In this document: positions 47,477 through 54,319 of the stretch, piece after piece
Layout: every line of letters starts with the position of its first letter
Position numbering within the stretch: the stretch's first letter is position 1
Origin: Confluentibacter lentus
GTDB taxonomy: Bacteria; Bacteroidota; Bacteroidia; Flavobacteriales; Flavobacteriaceae
Assembly: GCF_002806995.1 (NCBI RefSeq)
Contig: NZ_NIHE01000001.1
Coordinates: 248,001 to 312,000, forward strand
Direction: 5' to 3'
Length of the DNA stretch: 64,000 bases
The notes under the pieces: model-generated
Database searches by the model: none
What the model saw: the letters and a program-made list of their open reading frames with translations, nothing else
Told to the model about the DNA's origin: nothing
Program-made: the position numbers and the translations under genes

Positions 47477-48466
47477 TTATAACGACACTTCTAATATCCG
47501 AGATTTCTTTTCGGCTCTAAGTTTCACGTAATCAATTGCTGCTGGCAACAAAATGGTTTCTCCTTTATTTAAACTGAAAGTCACATTTGCATATTCTAAA
47601 ACCGCATCGCCTTCCACACACATATATATAATAAAAGAATCTAAGTGTGAATAATCCATTTTCATCTCGCCCTCTATTTCAATAATATTGGTTTTAAAAT
47701 AAGGGGAATGCACCAATTTGCAAGACTTATTCAATTCAGCCTTATAGTTGGTTTTATAAGTATTGTGAAAATTATAATCAATGGCATCTACGGCTAAAGC
47801 GGTATGCAATTCTCTTGTTTCACCTGTTTTAGCATCCACTCTATTGTAGTCGTAAATTCTATAAGTGATGTTGGAAGTTTGCTGTATTTCAGCCAACAAC
47901 ACACCTGCACCAATAGCATGAACACGCCCTGTTGGTATGTAAAAAGCATCGCCCTTAGCTACTTTTTCAATATTCAAAATATCGGTTACCGTCGAATTGT
48001 CCACATGTGCCACATAATCTTCTTTAGTAACATCTTTATTAAAACCTACAATTATTTCAGCAGCTTCATCAGCTTGCATAATGTACCACATTTCATTTTT
48101 ACCAAAAGAATTATGGCGCTCCTTAGCCAGTTCGTTACTTGGATGTACTTGAATGGATAAAGGTGTTTTAGCATCTAAAAATTTAATCAGTAACGGAAAC
48201 TCATCACCAAACGCCTCATAAACTTTGCCGCCAACAAATGCTTCTTTATAAGCTTTTATTAAATCCCTTAAGGTTTTACCTTCTAAAACCCCACCAGAAA
48301 CTTTTGTTTCATTATCTTCAACATCCGAGATTTCCCAAGACTCTCCAATAAAATCTTCATCATACTCTTTATTAAGCACGGTTTTCAACTTATCTCCTCC
48401 CCAAATACGATAGGTGTAAATGGGTTGAAATTTTAAAGGATATAACTGTGAAGCATCTAATACCAT
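47477..48466 (-). CDS. manA: Mannose-6-phosphate isomerase, class I
   Basis: A zinc-dependent cupin-fold isomerase interconverting mannose-6-phosphate and fructose-6-phosphate, for mannose use and GDP-mannose precursors. The zinc-site segment S-I-Q-V-H-P-S-N-E (near residue 105), the opening L-K-F-Q-P-I-Y-T-Y-R-I-W-G-G and the late Y-I-P-T-G-R-V-H-A-I-G are present. 329 residues, similar to the shorter Bacillus-type enzymes. A -7-like TATTTTTG lies upstream on the minus strand (48507-48500). Confidence 0.93.
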   Translation of the reverse strand: MVLDASQLYPLKFQPIYTYRIWGGDKLKTVLNKEYDEDFIGESWEISDVEDNETKVSGGVLEGKTLRDLIKAYKEAFVGGKVYEAFGDEFPLLIKFLDAKTPLSIQVHPSNELAKERHNSFGKNEMWYIMQADEAAEIIVGFNKDVTKEDYVAHVDNSTVTDILNIEKVAKGDAFYIPTGRVHAIGAGVLLAEIQQTSNITYRIYDYNRVDAKTGETRELHTALAVDAIDYNFHNTYKTNYKAELNKSCKLVHSPYFKTNIIEIEGEMKMDYSHLDSFIIYMCVEGDAVLEYANVTFSLNKGETILLPAAIDYVKLRAEKKSRILEVSL

Positions 48467-48562
48467 AATGGAAACATTTAATTCATCTATTTAAAGGCAC
48501 AAAAATACCATAGCCATCGGTGTAATCCTAATTAGATTAAAAATAATAACATTCCTTTATGT

Positions 48563-48610
48563 TAAGTCGTTTTGTTTTTTTCGACCTAAGCATTTAGATG
48601 TTTATCTTTA
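48563..48610 (+). promoter_or_regulatory. Possible promoter/operator of the arsenosugar operon
   Basis: TATCTTTA at 48603-48610 is one base from TAnnTTTG, 18 bases before the first gene. Just upstream lies an imperfect inverted repeat (TTAAGTCG at 48563-48570, CGACCTAA at 48583-48590, 7 of 8 pairing) that would cover the -33 region and could bind a regulator. No regulator gene is linked. Confidence 0.35.
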
Positions 48611-48628
48611 GAACAAAAAAAACACATC

Positions 48629-48964
48629 ATGCAAAAAACCTATTACGACCCAGCTGATTTAAAAAAATTTGGTAAAATTTCTGAATGGAATGAAGAATTA
48701 GGCGCAAAATTTTTTGATTACTATGGAAAGGTATTTGAAGAAGGCGCACTTACCGAACGTGAAAAATCGTTGATTGCCTTGGCGGTTTCACATACCATTC
48801 AATGCCCTTATTGTATTGATGCTTATACAGGTGATGGATTACAACGTGGCATTACCAAGGAAGAAATGATGGAAGCCTTGCACGTCGCAGCTGCCATAAG
48901 AGGTGGTGCATCGTTGGTGCATGGTGTGCAAATGATGAATAAGGTGAATAAATTGGACGTTTGA
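48629..48964 (+). CDS. Arsenosugar biosynthesis-associated peroxidase-like (CMD family) protein
   Basis: A 111-residue protein of the carboxymuconolactone decarboxylase/AhpD fold. The redox motif H-T-I-Q-C-P-Y-C places His55, Cys59 and Cys62 as in AhpD-type peroxidases. This size and sequence type is the form found next to arsS and arsM in bacterial arsenosugar gene clusters (family knowledge). Its reaction is not established; reduction of an arsenic species or control of its redox state is a guess. First gene of the plus-strand arsenosugar operon. Confidence 0.87.
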   Translation: MQKTYYDPADLKKFGKISEWNEELGAKFFDYYGKVFEEGALTEREKSLIALAVSHTIQCPYCIDAYTGDGLQRGITKEEMMEALHVAAAIRGGASLVHGVQMMNKVNKLDV

Positions 48965-48975
48965 GTTGAAGTGAG

Positions 48976-49049
48976 ACAGAAGACGGAAGACCTATGACCG
49001 ATGACCCCAACACCCTAGACCTAAGGCCCAATACCTGTTACCAAAACCC
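48976..49049. repeat. Degenerate 7-bp-period repeat
   Basis: About ten units of the form ACCnnnn (ACAGAAG, ACGGAAG, ACCTATG, ACCGATG and so on) in register, with one single-base slip near 49006, fill the space between the CMD gene and arsS. Base composition is much richer in C than the flanks. The period equals that of the repeats around the four-helix-bundle gene, with another sequence. Confidence 0.65.
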
Positions 49050-49054
49050 ATTTC

Positions 49055-50107
49055 ATGTTAAAATCGTTACATAAACGCCACAGCGAACTTGCTAATTCAA
49101 AAAGACAGTTAGAAATATTATCTAATGGTATTTTTAAAAGTGGTGACTTACCAACTTTTAAAAGTAAAATTTCAGAAACAAATCAGTTTCCGTTAAAAGC
49201 CAAAAAACTAGAAATCCTTCAAATAAATGTTGGTTATATGTGCAACCAAACCTGTTCGCATTGTCATGTTGATGCAGGGCCAGACCGTAAGGAAATCATG
49301 ACTCGTGAAACCATGCAGCAAATTTTGGAAGTTATAAAACAAACTGGCGCTCATACTCTAGATTTAACTGGTGGTGCTCCAGAAATGAATCCTGATTTCA
49401 GATGGTTTGTGGAAGAGGCTAGTAAAGTTGGCGTCAAGGATTTTATTGTCCGTTCCAATCTTACCATCATTACAGCCAATAAAAAGTATTGTAATTTACC
49501 TGAATTTTTTAAAAAACACAACATACATGTGGTAAGTTCCATGCCACATTGGACCAAAGGAAAAACAGATAAACAGCGTGGCGATGGTGTCTTCAATAAA
49601 TCTATAGAAGCTTTAAAAATGTTAAACGCTATTGGCTACGGCATGCCAAACAATCATTTAAAATTGGATTTAGTTTACAATCCTTCTGGGGCATTTTTGC
49701 CTGGAAATCAATCGTCACTAGAAAAAGATTTTAAAAAGGCTTTGAAAGAAGATTTTAATATCCAATTTCATAAGTTGTTTGCCCTTACCAATTTACCAAT
49801 CAGTCGCTTTTTAGATTATTTGATTGCTTCCGATAATTACGAGGATTATATGTATGCCTTGGTAGAAGCTTATAATCCTATAGCTGTTGCTAACGTCATG
49901 TGCACCAACACCCTGTCTGTAAGTTGGGACGGCTATTTATACGATTGCGACTTTAACCAAATGCTGAATTTGCCTGTAAATAGTAAAGCAAAACATATTT
50001 CAGAATATAATGAAGCATTGTTGGAAGGACGAGACATTGTCATTTCCCAACATTGTTATGGATGTACCGCTGGTGCTGGAAGCAGTTGCCAAGGTAGCGT
50101 AGCCTAG
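49055..50107 (+). CDS. arsS: Arsenosugar biosynthesis radical SAM protein ArsS
   Basis: A 350-residue radical S-adenosylmethionine enzyme. The cluster-binding motif C-x3-C-x2-C is Cys63, Cys67, Cys70 (M-C-N-Q-T-C-S-H-C), followed by the GGAPE-type motif in L-T-G-G-A-P-E. The C-terminal DUF3641 region carries further cysteines (MCTNTLSVSWDG, YDCDFNQ, HCYGCTAGAGSSC) that may hold an auxiliary cluster or bind arsenic. ArsS is reported to join the 5'-deoxyadenosyl group of SAM to methylated arsenic, giving the first arsenic-ribose compound (established knowledge). Confidence 0.93.
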   Translation: MLKSLHKRHSELANSKRQLEILSNGIFKSGDLPTFKSKISETNQFPLKAKKLEILQINVGYMCNQTCSHCHVDAGPDRKEIMTRETMQQILEVIKQTGAHTLDLTGGAPEMNPDFRWFVEEASKVGVKDFIVRSNLTIITANKKYCNLPEFFKKHNIHVVSSMPHWTKGKTDKQRGDGVFNKSIEALKMLNAIGYGMPNNHLKLDLVYNPSGAFLPGNQSSLEKDFKKALKEDFNIQFHKLFALTNLPISRFLDYLIASDNYEDYMYALVEAYNPIAVANVMCTNTLSVSWDGYLYDCDFNQMLNLPVNSKAKHISEYNEALLEGRDIVISQHCYGCTAGAGSSCQGSVA

Positions 50108-50130
50108 TTAATAATTTCAAAAGAAACAAC

Positions 50131-50805
50131 ATGGGTATCTTAAGCAATAGCGATACTAGTGACAATCAAGACATGGTTTCCAATGCTCATTTCCCAACGT
50201 CTAAAAACGCGTTAATAATCTTTACCAGAAATCCAGAACTTGGTAAATGCAAAACAAGGCTTGCCGAAACCATTGGCGATGAAGCCGCATTAGAAATATA
50301 CAAACAGTTACTAATACATACATCCGATGTTGCCAAAAGCATCACGACAGATAGATTTGTTTTTTATTCGGAGGCCATTCAAAAAAATGATATTTGGGAT
50401 GAGGACATTTTTAGAAAAAAATTACAAATTGAAGGTGATTTAGGCGAAAAAATGGAACATGCTTTTTTAGATTTATTTCAAATGGGTTTTGAAAAAGTAG
50501 TCATTATTGGCAGCGATTTATTCGATTTGAAACCACTTCATATCAATTCAGCGTACCAAAATTTAAACAGCAATGAAGTTGTTATAGGCCCCGCAAAAGA
50601 TGGCGGCTATTATTTATTGGGATTATCTAAAATGAATGCCGCTCTTTTTAGAAACAAATCATGGAGCACTTCCAATTTATTGGAAGAAACTTTAAGTGAA
50701 TTAAGAGAAAACAACATCAAATTCACTACTTTAGAAACCTTAAACGACATTGATACTTATGACGATTTGATTACTTCAAATCATAACAAAAAGCACCATA
50801 ATTAA
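50131..50805 (+). CDS. TIGR04282-family arsenosugar glycosyltransferase (DUF2064)
   Basis: A 224-residue GT-A-fold protein. N-A-L-I-I-F-T-R-N-P-E-L-G-K-C-K-T-R-L-A (about 26-45) and the late G-P-A-K-D-G-G-Y-Y-L-L-G-L are the DUF2064 signatures, with G-S-D-L-F-D in the middle where a metal-binding DxD would lie. The family is annotated with arsenosugar clusters; donor and acceptor are unknown. The start codon overlaps nothing, and the stop overlaps the start of the phosphorylase gene by one base (TAATG), so translation is coupled. Confidence 0.87.
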   Translation: MGILSNSDTSDNQDMVSNAHFPTSKNALIIFTRNPELGKCKTRLAETIGDEAALEIYKQLLIHTSDVAKSITTDRFVFYSEAIQKNDIWDEDIFRKKLQIEGDLGEKMEHAFLDLFQMGFEKVVIIGSDLFDLKPLHINSAYQNLNSNEVVIGPAKDGGYYLLGLSKMNAALFRNKSWSTSNLLEETLSELRENNIKFTTLETLNDIDTYDDLITSNHNKKHHN

Positions 50806-51617
50806 TGATTAAAGACATTCAAGAAACCGTAGATTATTTACACGGCAAAGGTTTTGAAAATCCAGAAATTGGTATCATTCTCGGTACTGGTCTGGGGCAA
50901 TTGGTCAATGAATTAGACATATTAAAAGAAGCCAGTTATAATCACATTCCAAACTTTCCGACCGCTACTGTTGAATTTCATAAAGGGAAACTCATTTATG
51001 GCATATTGGAAGGTAAAAAAGTGATTGTCATGCAAGGGCGTTTTCATTTTTACGAAGGCTATTCGTTACAAGATGTGACGTATCCTGTACGTATCATGGA
51101 AAAATTGGGCATAAAAACCTTATTGGTTTCCAATGCGGCTGGTGCCATCAATCTTAATTTTAAAAAAGGCGAACTCATGCTCATTGAAGACCACATCAAT
51201 CTTCAAGGAAACTCCCCTTTGGCTTTTAAAGGTGTTGAACATTTAGGCGAACGTTTTGCTGATATGAGCGCGCCGTATGATGCCGACATCAATTCGAAAT
51301 TCAAAAACATTGCCAAAGCACATAATATCAGATTGCACGAAGGTGTTTATGCCAGTGTGGTTGGGCCCCAATTGGAAACCCGCGCCGAATACCGCATGTT
51401 AAAAATTTTAGGCGCTGATGCCGTTGGCATGAGTACCGTTCCAGAAATTATTGTCGCCAACCATTTAAAATTAAGAGTCGCTGCCGTTTCTGTTTTAACG
51501 GATGAATGTGACCCCAATAATCTAAAACCAGTGAATATTTCAGAAATCATTGCCATGGCAGAAAAAGCAGAGCCAGATATGATTACACTTTTTAAGGAAT
51601 TGATTAAAATATTATAA
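50805..51617 (+). CDS. Purine nucleoside phosphorylase
   Basis: A 270-residue class of trimeric PNP that splits purine nucleosides with phosphate. The opening G-I-I-L-G-T-G-L-G, M-Q-G-R-F-H-F-Y-E-G-Y and S-N-A-A-G-A-I-N motifs are clear. In most genomes this is a salvage enzyme, but here it sits between two arsenosugar genes and is translationally coupled to the upstream glycosyltransferase. The fitting role is phosphorolysis of the dimethylarsinoyl-5'-deoxyadenosine made by ArsS, releasing adenine and an arsenic-ribose-1-phosphate (inference). Confidence 0.93.
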   Translation: MIKDIQETVDYLHGKGFENPEIGIILGTGLGQLVNELDILKEASYNHIPNFPTATVEFHKGKLIYGILEGKKVIVMQGRFHFYEGYSLQDVTYPVRIMEKLGIKTLLVSNAAGAINLNFKKGELMLIEDHINLQGNSPLAFKGVEHLGERFADMSAPYDADINSKFKNIAKAHNIRLHEGVYASVVGPQLETRAEYRMLKILGADAVGMSTVPEIIVANHLKLRVAAVSVLTDECDPNNLKPVNISEIIAMAEKAEPDMITLFKELIKIL

Positions 51618-51618
51618 C

Positions 51619-51641
51619 GTCATTTTATTCCTCGCAATGAC
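51619..51641. repeat. Short palindromic repeat before arsM
   Basis: GTCATT at 51619-51624 and AATGAC at 51636-51641 flank TTATTCCTCGC. The minus-strand reading GTCATTGCGAGGAA resembles dispersed intergenic repeats I recall from Bacteroidetes and other genomes. It fills the 37-base PNP-arsM gap. Confidence 0.5.
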
Positions 51642-51654
51642 ACAATAACATAAA

Positions 51655-52623
51655 ATGAGCTATCTAGAAACAACCCATAATCTATATAAAGAAGCAGCCT
51701 TAAAACCAGATGTTGGCCTTTGCTGTACCACAAACCCCATCTGGGAATTACCGGGATTAAAAATTCCGAAAATCATGCAAGAGATGAATTATGGTTGTGG
51801 TAGCACCGTGCATGCTCGCGATTTAACCAACAACCCAAAAATGCTCTACGTAGGTGTTGGCGGTGGTATGGAATTATTACAATTCGCTTACTTCAATCGA
51901 CAAAAAGGAGGCGTTGTTGGTATAGATGTGGTTGATGAAATGCTCGAGGCTTCCCGTAAAAATTTTTTGGAAGCAGAAACTGTAAATCCATGGTTTAAAA
52001 GTGAATTCGTGACACTTAAAAAAGGCGATGCCATGAATCTTCCTGTGGAAGATAATAGCATTGATGTCGCTGCACAAAATTGTTTGTTCAATATTTTTAA
52101 AGCTGAGGATTTAAAACAAGCCATTGCCGAAATGTATCGTGTTTTAAAACCGCATGGCAAACTCGTTATGAGCGACCCAACTTGTGAACAACCCATGAAT
52201 AATGAACTAAGAAATGACGACAGACTTCGTGCTTTATGCTTAAGTGGTAGTTTACCAATAGTTGACTATATAAAAATGCTGACCGACGCTGGTTTTGGCA
52301 CCATTGAAATCAGGGCCAGAAAACCATATCGAATTTTAGACCCCAAACATTATGCAACAGACGAACTGATTTACATAGAATCCATTGAAGTAGCCGCCAT
52401 AAAAGACCCCATGCCTGCTGATGGCCCTTGTGTTTTTACTGGCAAAGCTGCCATTTATTATGGAGATAATCCGTTTTTGGATGATAAAAAAGGACATATA
52501 TTATTAAAAAATCAACCGCTGGCTATTTGCGACAAAACGGCTCAAGCCCTTAAAGATTTAAATAGAGACGATATTTTTATAAGTGAATCTACCTATCATT
52601 ATGATGGTGGCGGGTGTTGTTAG
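51655..52623 (+). CDS. arsM: Arsenite methyltransferase ArsM (arsenosugar type)
   Basis: A 322-residue SAM-dependent enzyme methylating As(III) to mono- and dimethylated species. The SAM-binding L-Y-V-G-V-G-G-G (about 64-71) with acidic D91 in G-I-D-V is visible. Likely arsenic-binding cysteines are Cys48 (N-Y-G-C-G-S), Cys143 (A-A-Q-N-C-L-F-N) and Cys195 (A-L-C-L-S-G), equivalent to the conserved ArsM set; a Cys23-Cys24 pair near the N terminus and Cys321-Cys322 at the end (D-G-G-G-C-C) are additional. The C-terminal CC is typical of arsenosugar-cluster ArsM as I recall it. Confidence 0.93.
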   Translation: MSYLETTHNLYKEAALKPDVGLCCTTNPIWELPGLKIPKIMQEMNYGCGSTVHARDLTNNPKMLYVGVGGGMELLQFAYFNRQKGGVVGIDVVDEMLEASRKNFLEAETVNPWFKSEFVTLKKGDAMNLPVEDNSIDVAAQNCLFNIFKAEDLKQAIAEMYRVLKPHGKLVMSDPTCEQPMNNELRNDDRLRALCLSGSLPIVDYIKMLTDAGFGTIEIRARKPYRILDPKHYATDELIYIESIEVAAIKDPMPADGPCVFTGKAAIYYGDNPFLDDKKGHILLKNQPLAICDKTAQALKDLNRDDIFISESTYHYDGGGCC

Positions 52624-52648
52624 ACGATAATCGCTATTAATTTATTCA

Positions 52649-53533
52649 ATGGAAAAATACATCGACATCATAAAAAATGCCTATTCTGGTTACTGGAATT
52701 ATCTCAAACATGAGTTGATTTCCATTAACCATTGGGATAATTATTTTTATGGGTTAATTGTTATTTCGCTAGTGGTTTGGCTCCTTGAAATTTTCTTTCC
52801 TTGGCGTAAAGACCAAGCTGTTTTCAGGAAAGATTTTTGGTTAGACACCTTTTACATGTTCTTCAATTTCTTTTTACTTAACCTTATCGTCCTTATTGCG
52901 CTTTCAAATACGGCTGAAGCTATTTTTAACGATGTTCTAAAAACCGTCGGGTTATCACTTTCAAGTTTTCAATTAGTTGATTCCAACAACTTACCAACAT
53001 GGCTAGGTTTGTTTATTTTTTTTGTGGTGAACGATTTTGTACAATGGAACACCCATCGTCTACTGCACCGTGTGCCTTTTTTATGGAATTTTCACAAAGT
53101 GCATCACAGCGTTAAAGAAATGGGATTTGCTGCCCACTTACGTTACCATTGGATGGAACCGGTAGTTTACAATTCGTTGCGTTATATTCCCCTTGCTATT
53201 ATTGGCGGATTCAACGCGCAAGATGTGGCCATTGTCCATTTTTTTAATATCGCCATCGGACATTTAAATCACGCTAATTTGGGTTGGAATTACGGTATTT
53301 TTAAATACATTTTCAACAATCCAAAAATGCATATTTGGCACCATGCTAAAGAACTTCCAAAACATGCTAAATATGGTGTTAATTACGGACTCACCTTAAG
53401 TATTTGGGATTACCTTTTTAAAACCAGCCATGTGCCTTATGATGGTCGTGACATTGAACTAGGTTTTAATGGTGATGAGGATTTTCCAAAAGATTTTATG
53501 AATCAGGAACTCTATCCACTAAACAAAAAGTAA
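52649..53533 (+). CDS. Sterol desaturase/fatty acid hydroxylase family membrane enzyme
   Basis: A 294-residue integral membrane protein with four or more membrane segments and the histidine clusters of diiron hydroxylases: H136-R-L-L-H140, H149-K-V-H-H153 and H228-I-W-H-H232, with H205-L-N-H208 in between. The family includes alkylglycerol monooxygenase and C-4/C-5 sterol enzymes, so it probably hydroxylates a lipid or alkyl chain. Its position in the arsenosugar operon raises the possibility that it modifies an arsenosugar lipid, but this is only inferred. The stop overlaps the next start (TAATG). Confidence 0.88.
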   Translation: MEKYIDIIKNAYSGYWNYLKHELISINHWDNYFYGLIVISLVVWLLEIFFPWRKDQAVFRKDFWLDTFYMFFNFFLLNLIVLIALSNTAEAIFNDVLKTVGLSLSSFQLVDSNNLPTWLGLFIFFVVNDFVQWNTHRLLHRVPFLWNFHKVHHSVKEMGFAAHLRYHWMEPVVYNSLRYIPLAIIGGFNAQDVAIVHFFNIAIGHLNHANLGWNYGIFKYIFNNPKMHIWHHAKELPKHAKYGVNYGLTLSIWDYLFKTSHVPYDGRDIELGFNGDEDFPKDFMNQELYPLNKK

Positions 53534-54234
53534 TGCAAAAAACAGTTGCCATACTCATTTTTATCACTTTAGGTTTTTCGCTTCAAGCTCAAAATGTGGA
53601 CCATTCTGAATGGACTTCCATTTTAAAAAAATACGTGTCTGAAAATGGCCAAGTCGATTATAAAAATCTTAAAAAAGATAGAAAGCTTCTAACGGACTAT
53701 ATATCACACTTAGATAAAAATACACCAAAAGATAATTGGGAAAAAGAAGATAAATTAGCCTATTGGATCAATGCTTATAATGCCTTGACAGTAGATTTAA
53801 TTCTTCAAAACTACCCAATAAAAAGCATCAAAGACATTAAAAATCCTTGGGAGCAACGCTTATGGAAATTAGGAAACACATGGTATAATCTAGATGAGAT
53901 TGAACATGACATTTTAAGAAAAATGAACGAACCTAGAATTCATTTCGCCATAGTTTGCGCCTCTTATTCTTGTCCGAAATTACAAAACGAAGCCTTTGTT
54001 GCTTCAAAATTGGACATTCAATTAACAACAGCTACCAAAACATTTTTAGCTGACAAAAATAGAAACGAACTCTCTGAAAACAGTTTAAAAATTTCAAAAA
54101 TATTTGATTGGTTTTCTAAAGATTTTAAACAAAATGGCACTGTGATTGATTTTATAAATCAATATTCAGATATTAACATTTCAAAAACCGCCAAAGTAAA
54201 TTATAAAGATTATAATTGGGCATTAAATGATTAA
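53533..54234 (+). CDS. DUF547 domain protein, exported
   Basis: A 233-residue protein with a signal peptide (MQKTVAILIFITLGFSLQAQ) and one DUF547 domain. K-L-A-Y-W-I-N-A-Y-N-A-L-T-V, N-L-D-E-I-E-H-D-I-L-R and F-A-I-V-C-A-S-Y-S-C-P-K-L are the family hallmarks, including the cysteine and histidine that suggest a papain-like or hydrolase active site (not proven). Function unknown. Coupled by a one-base overlap to the hydroxylase gene, so the two probably act together. Confidence 0.88.
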   Translation: MQKTVAILIFITLGFSLQAQNVDHSEWTSILKKYVSENGQVDYKNLKKDRKLLTDYISHLDKNTPKDNWEKEDKLAYWINAYNALTVDLILQNYPIKSIKDIKNPWEQRLWKLGNTWYNLDEIEHDILRKMNEPRIHFAIVCASYSCPKLQNEAFVASKLDIQLTTATKTFLADKNRNELSENSLKISKIFDWFSKDFKQNGTVIDFINQYSDINISKTAKVNYKDYNWALND

Positions 54235-54240
54235 ATCAAT

Positions 54241-54315
54241 TGTCATTCCTGCGTAGGCAGGAATCCACTTGGTGTTAGTTAGATTTAAAAGATTCCTGCT
54301 TTCGCAGCAATGACA
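54241..54315. repeat. Inverted pair of REP-like palindromes
   Basis: Two 25-bp palindromic units lie head to head: 54241-54265 (core CCTGCGTAGGCAGG) and 54291-54315 (core CCTGCTTTCGCAGC), separated by 25 bases. They are near-complementary, so the whole can fold into one long stem or two hairpins. The left unit is the exact reverse complement of 4774-4798. It sits between the DUF547 and glycosyltransferase genes. Confidence 0.85.
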
Positions 54316-54319
54316 GCTG

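Noticed and set aside
47804-48160. 118-codon open frame on the plus strand
   Set aside because: Antisense to manA, whose zinc motifs are clear. Cysteine-rich translation without domain logic.
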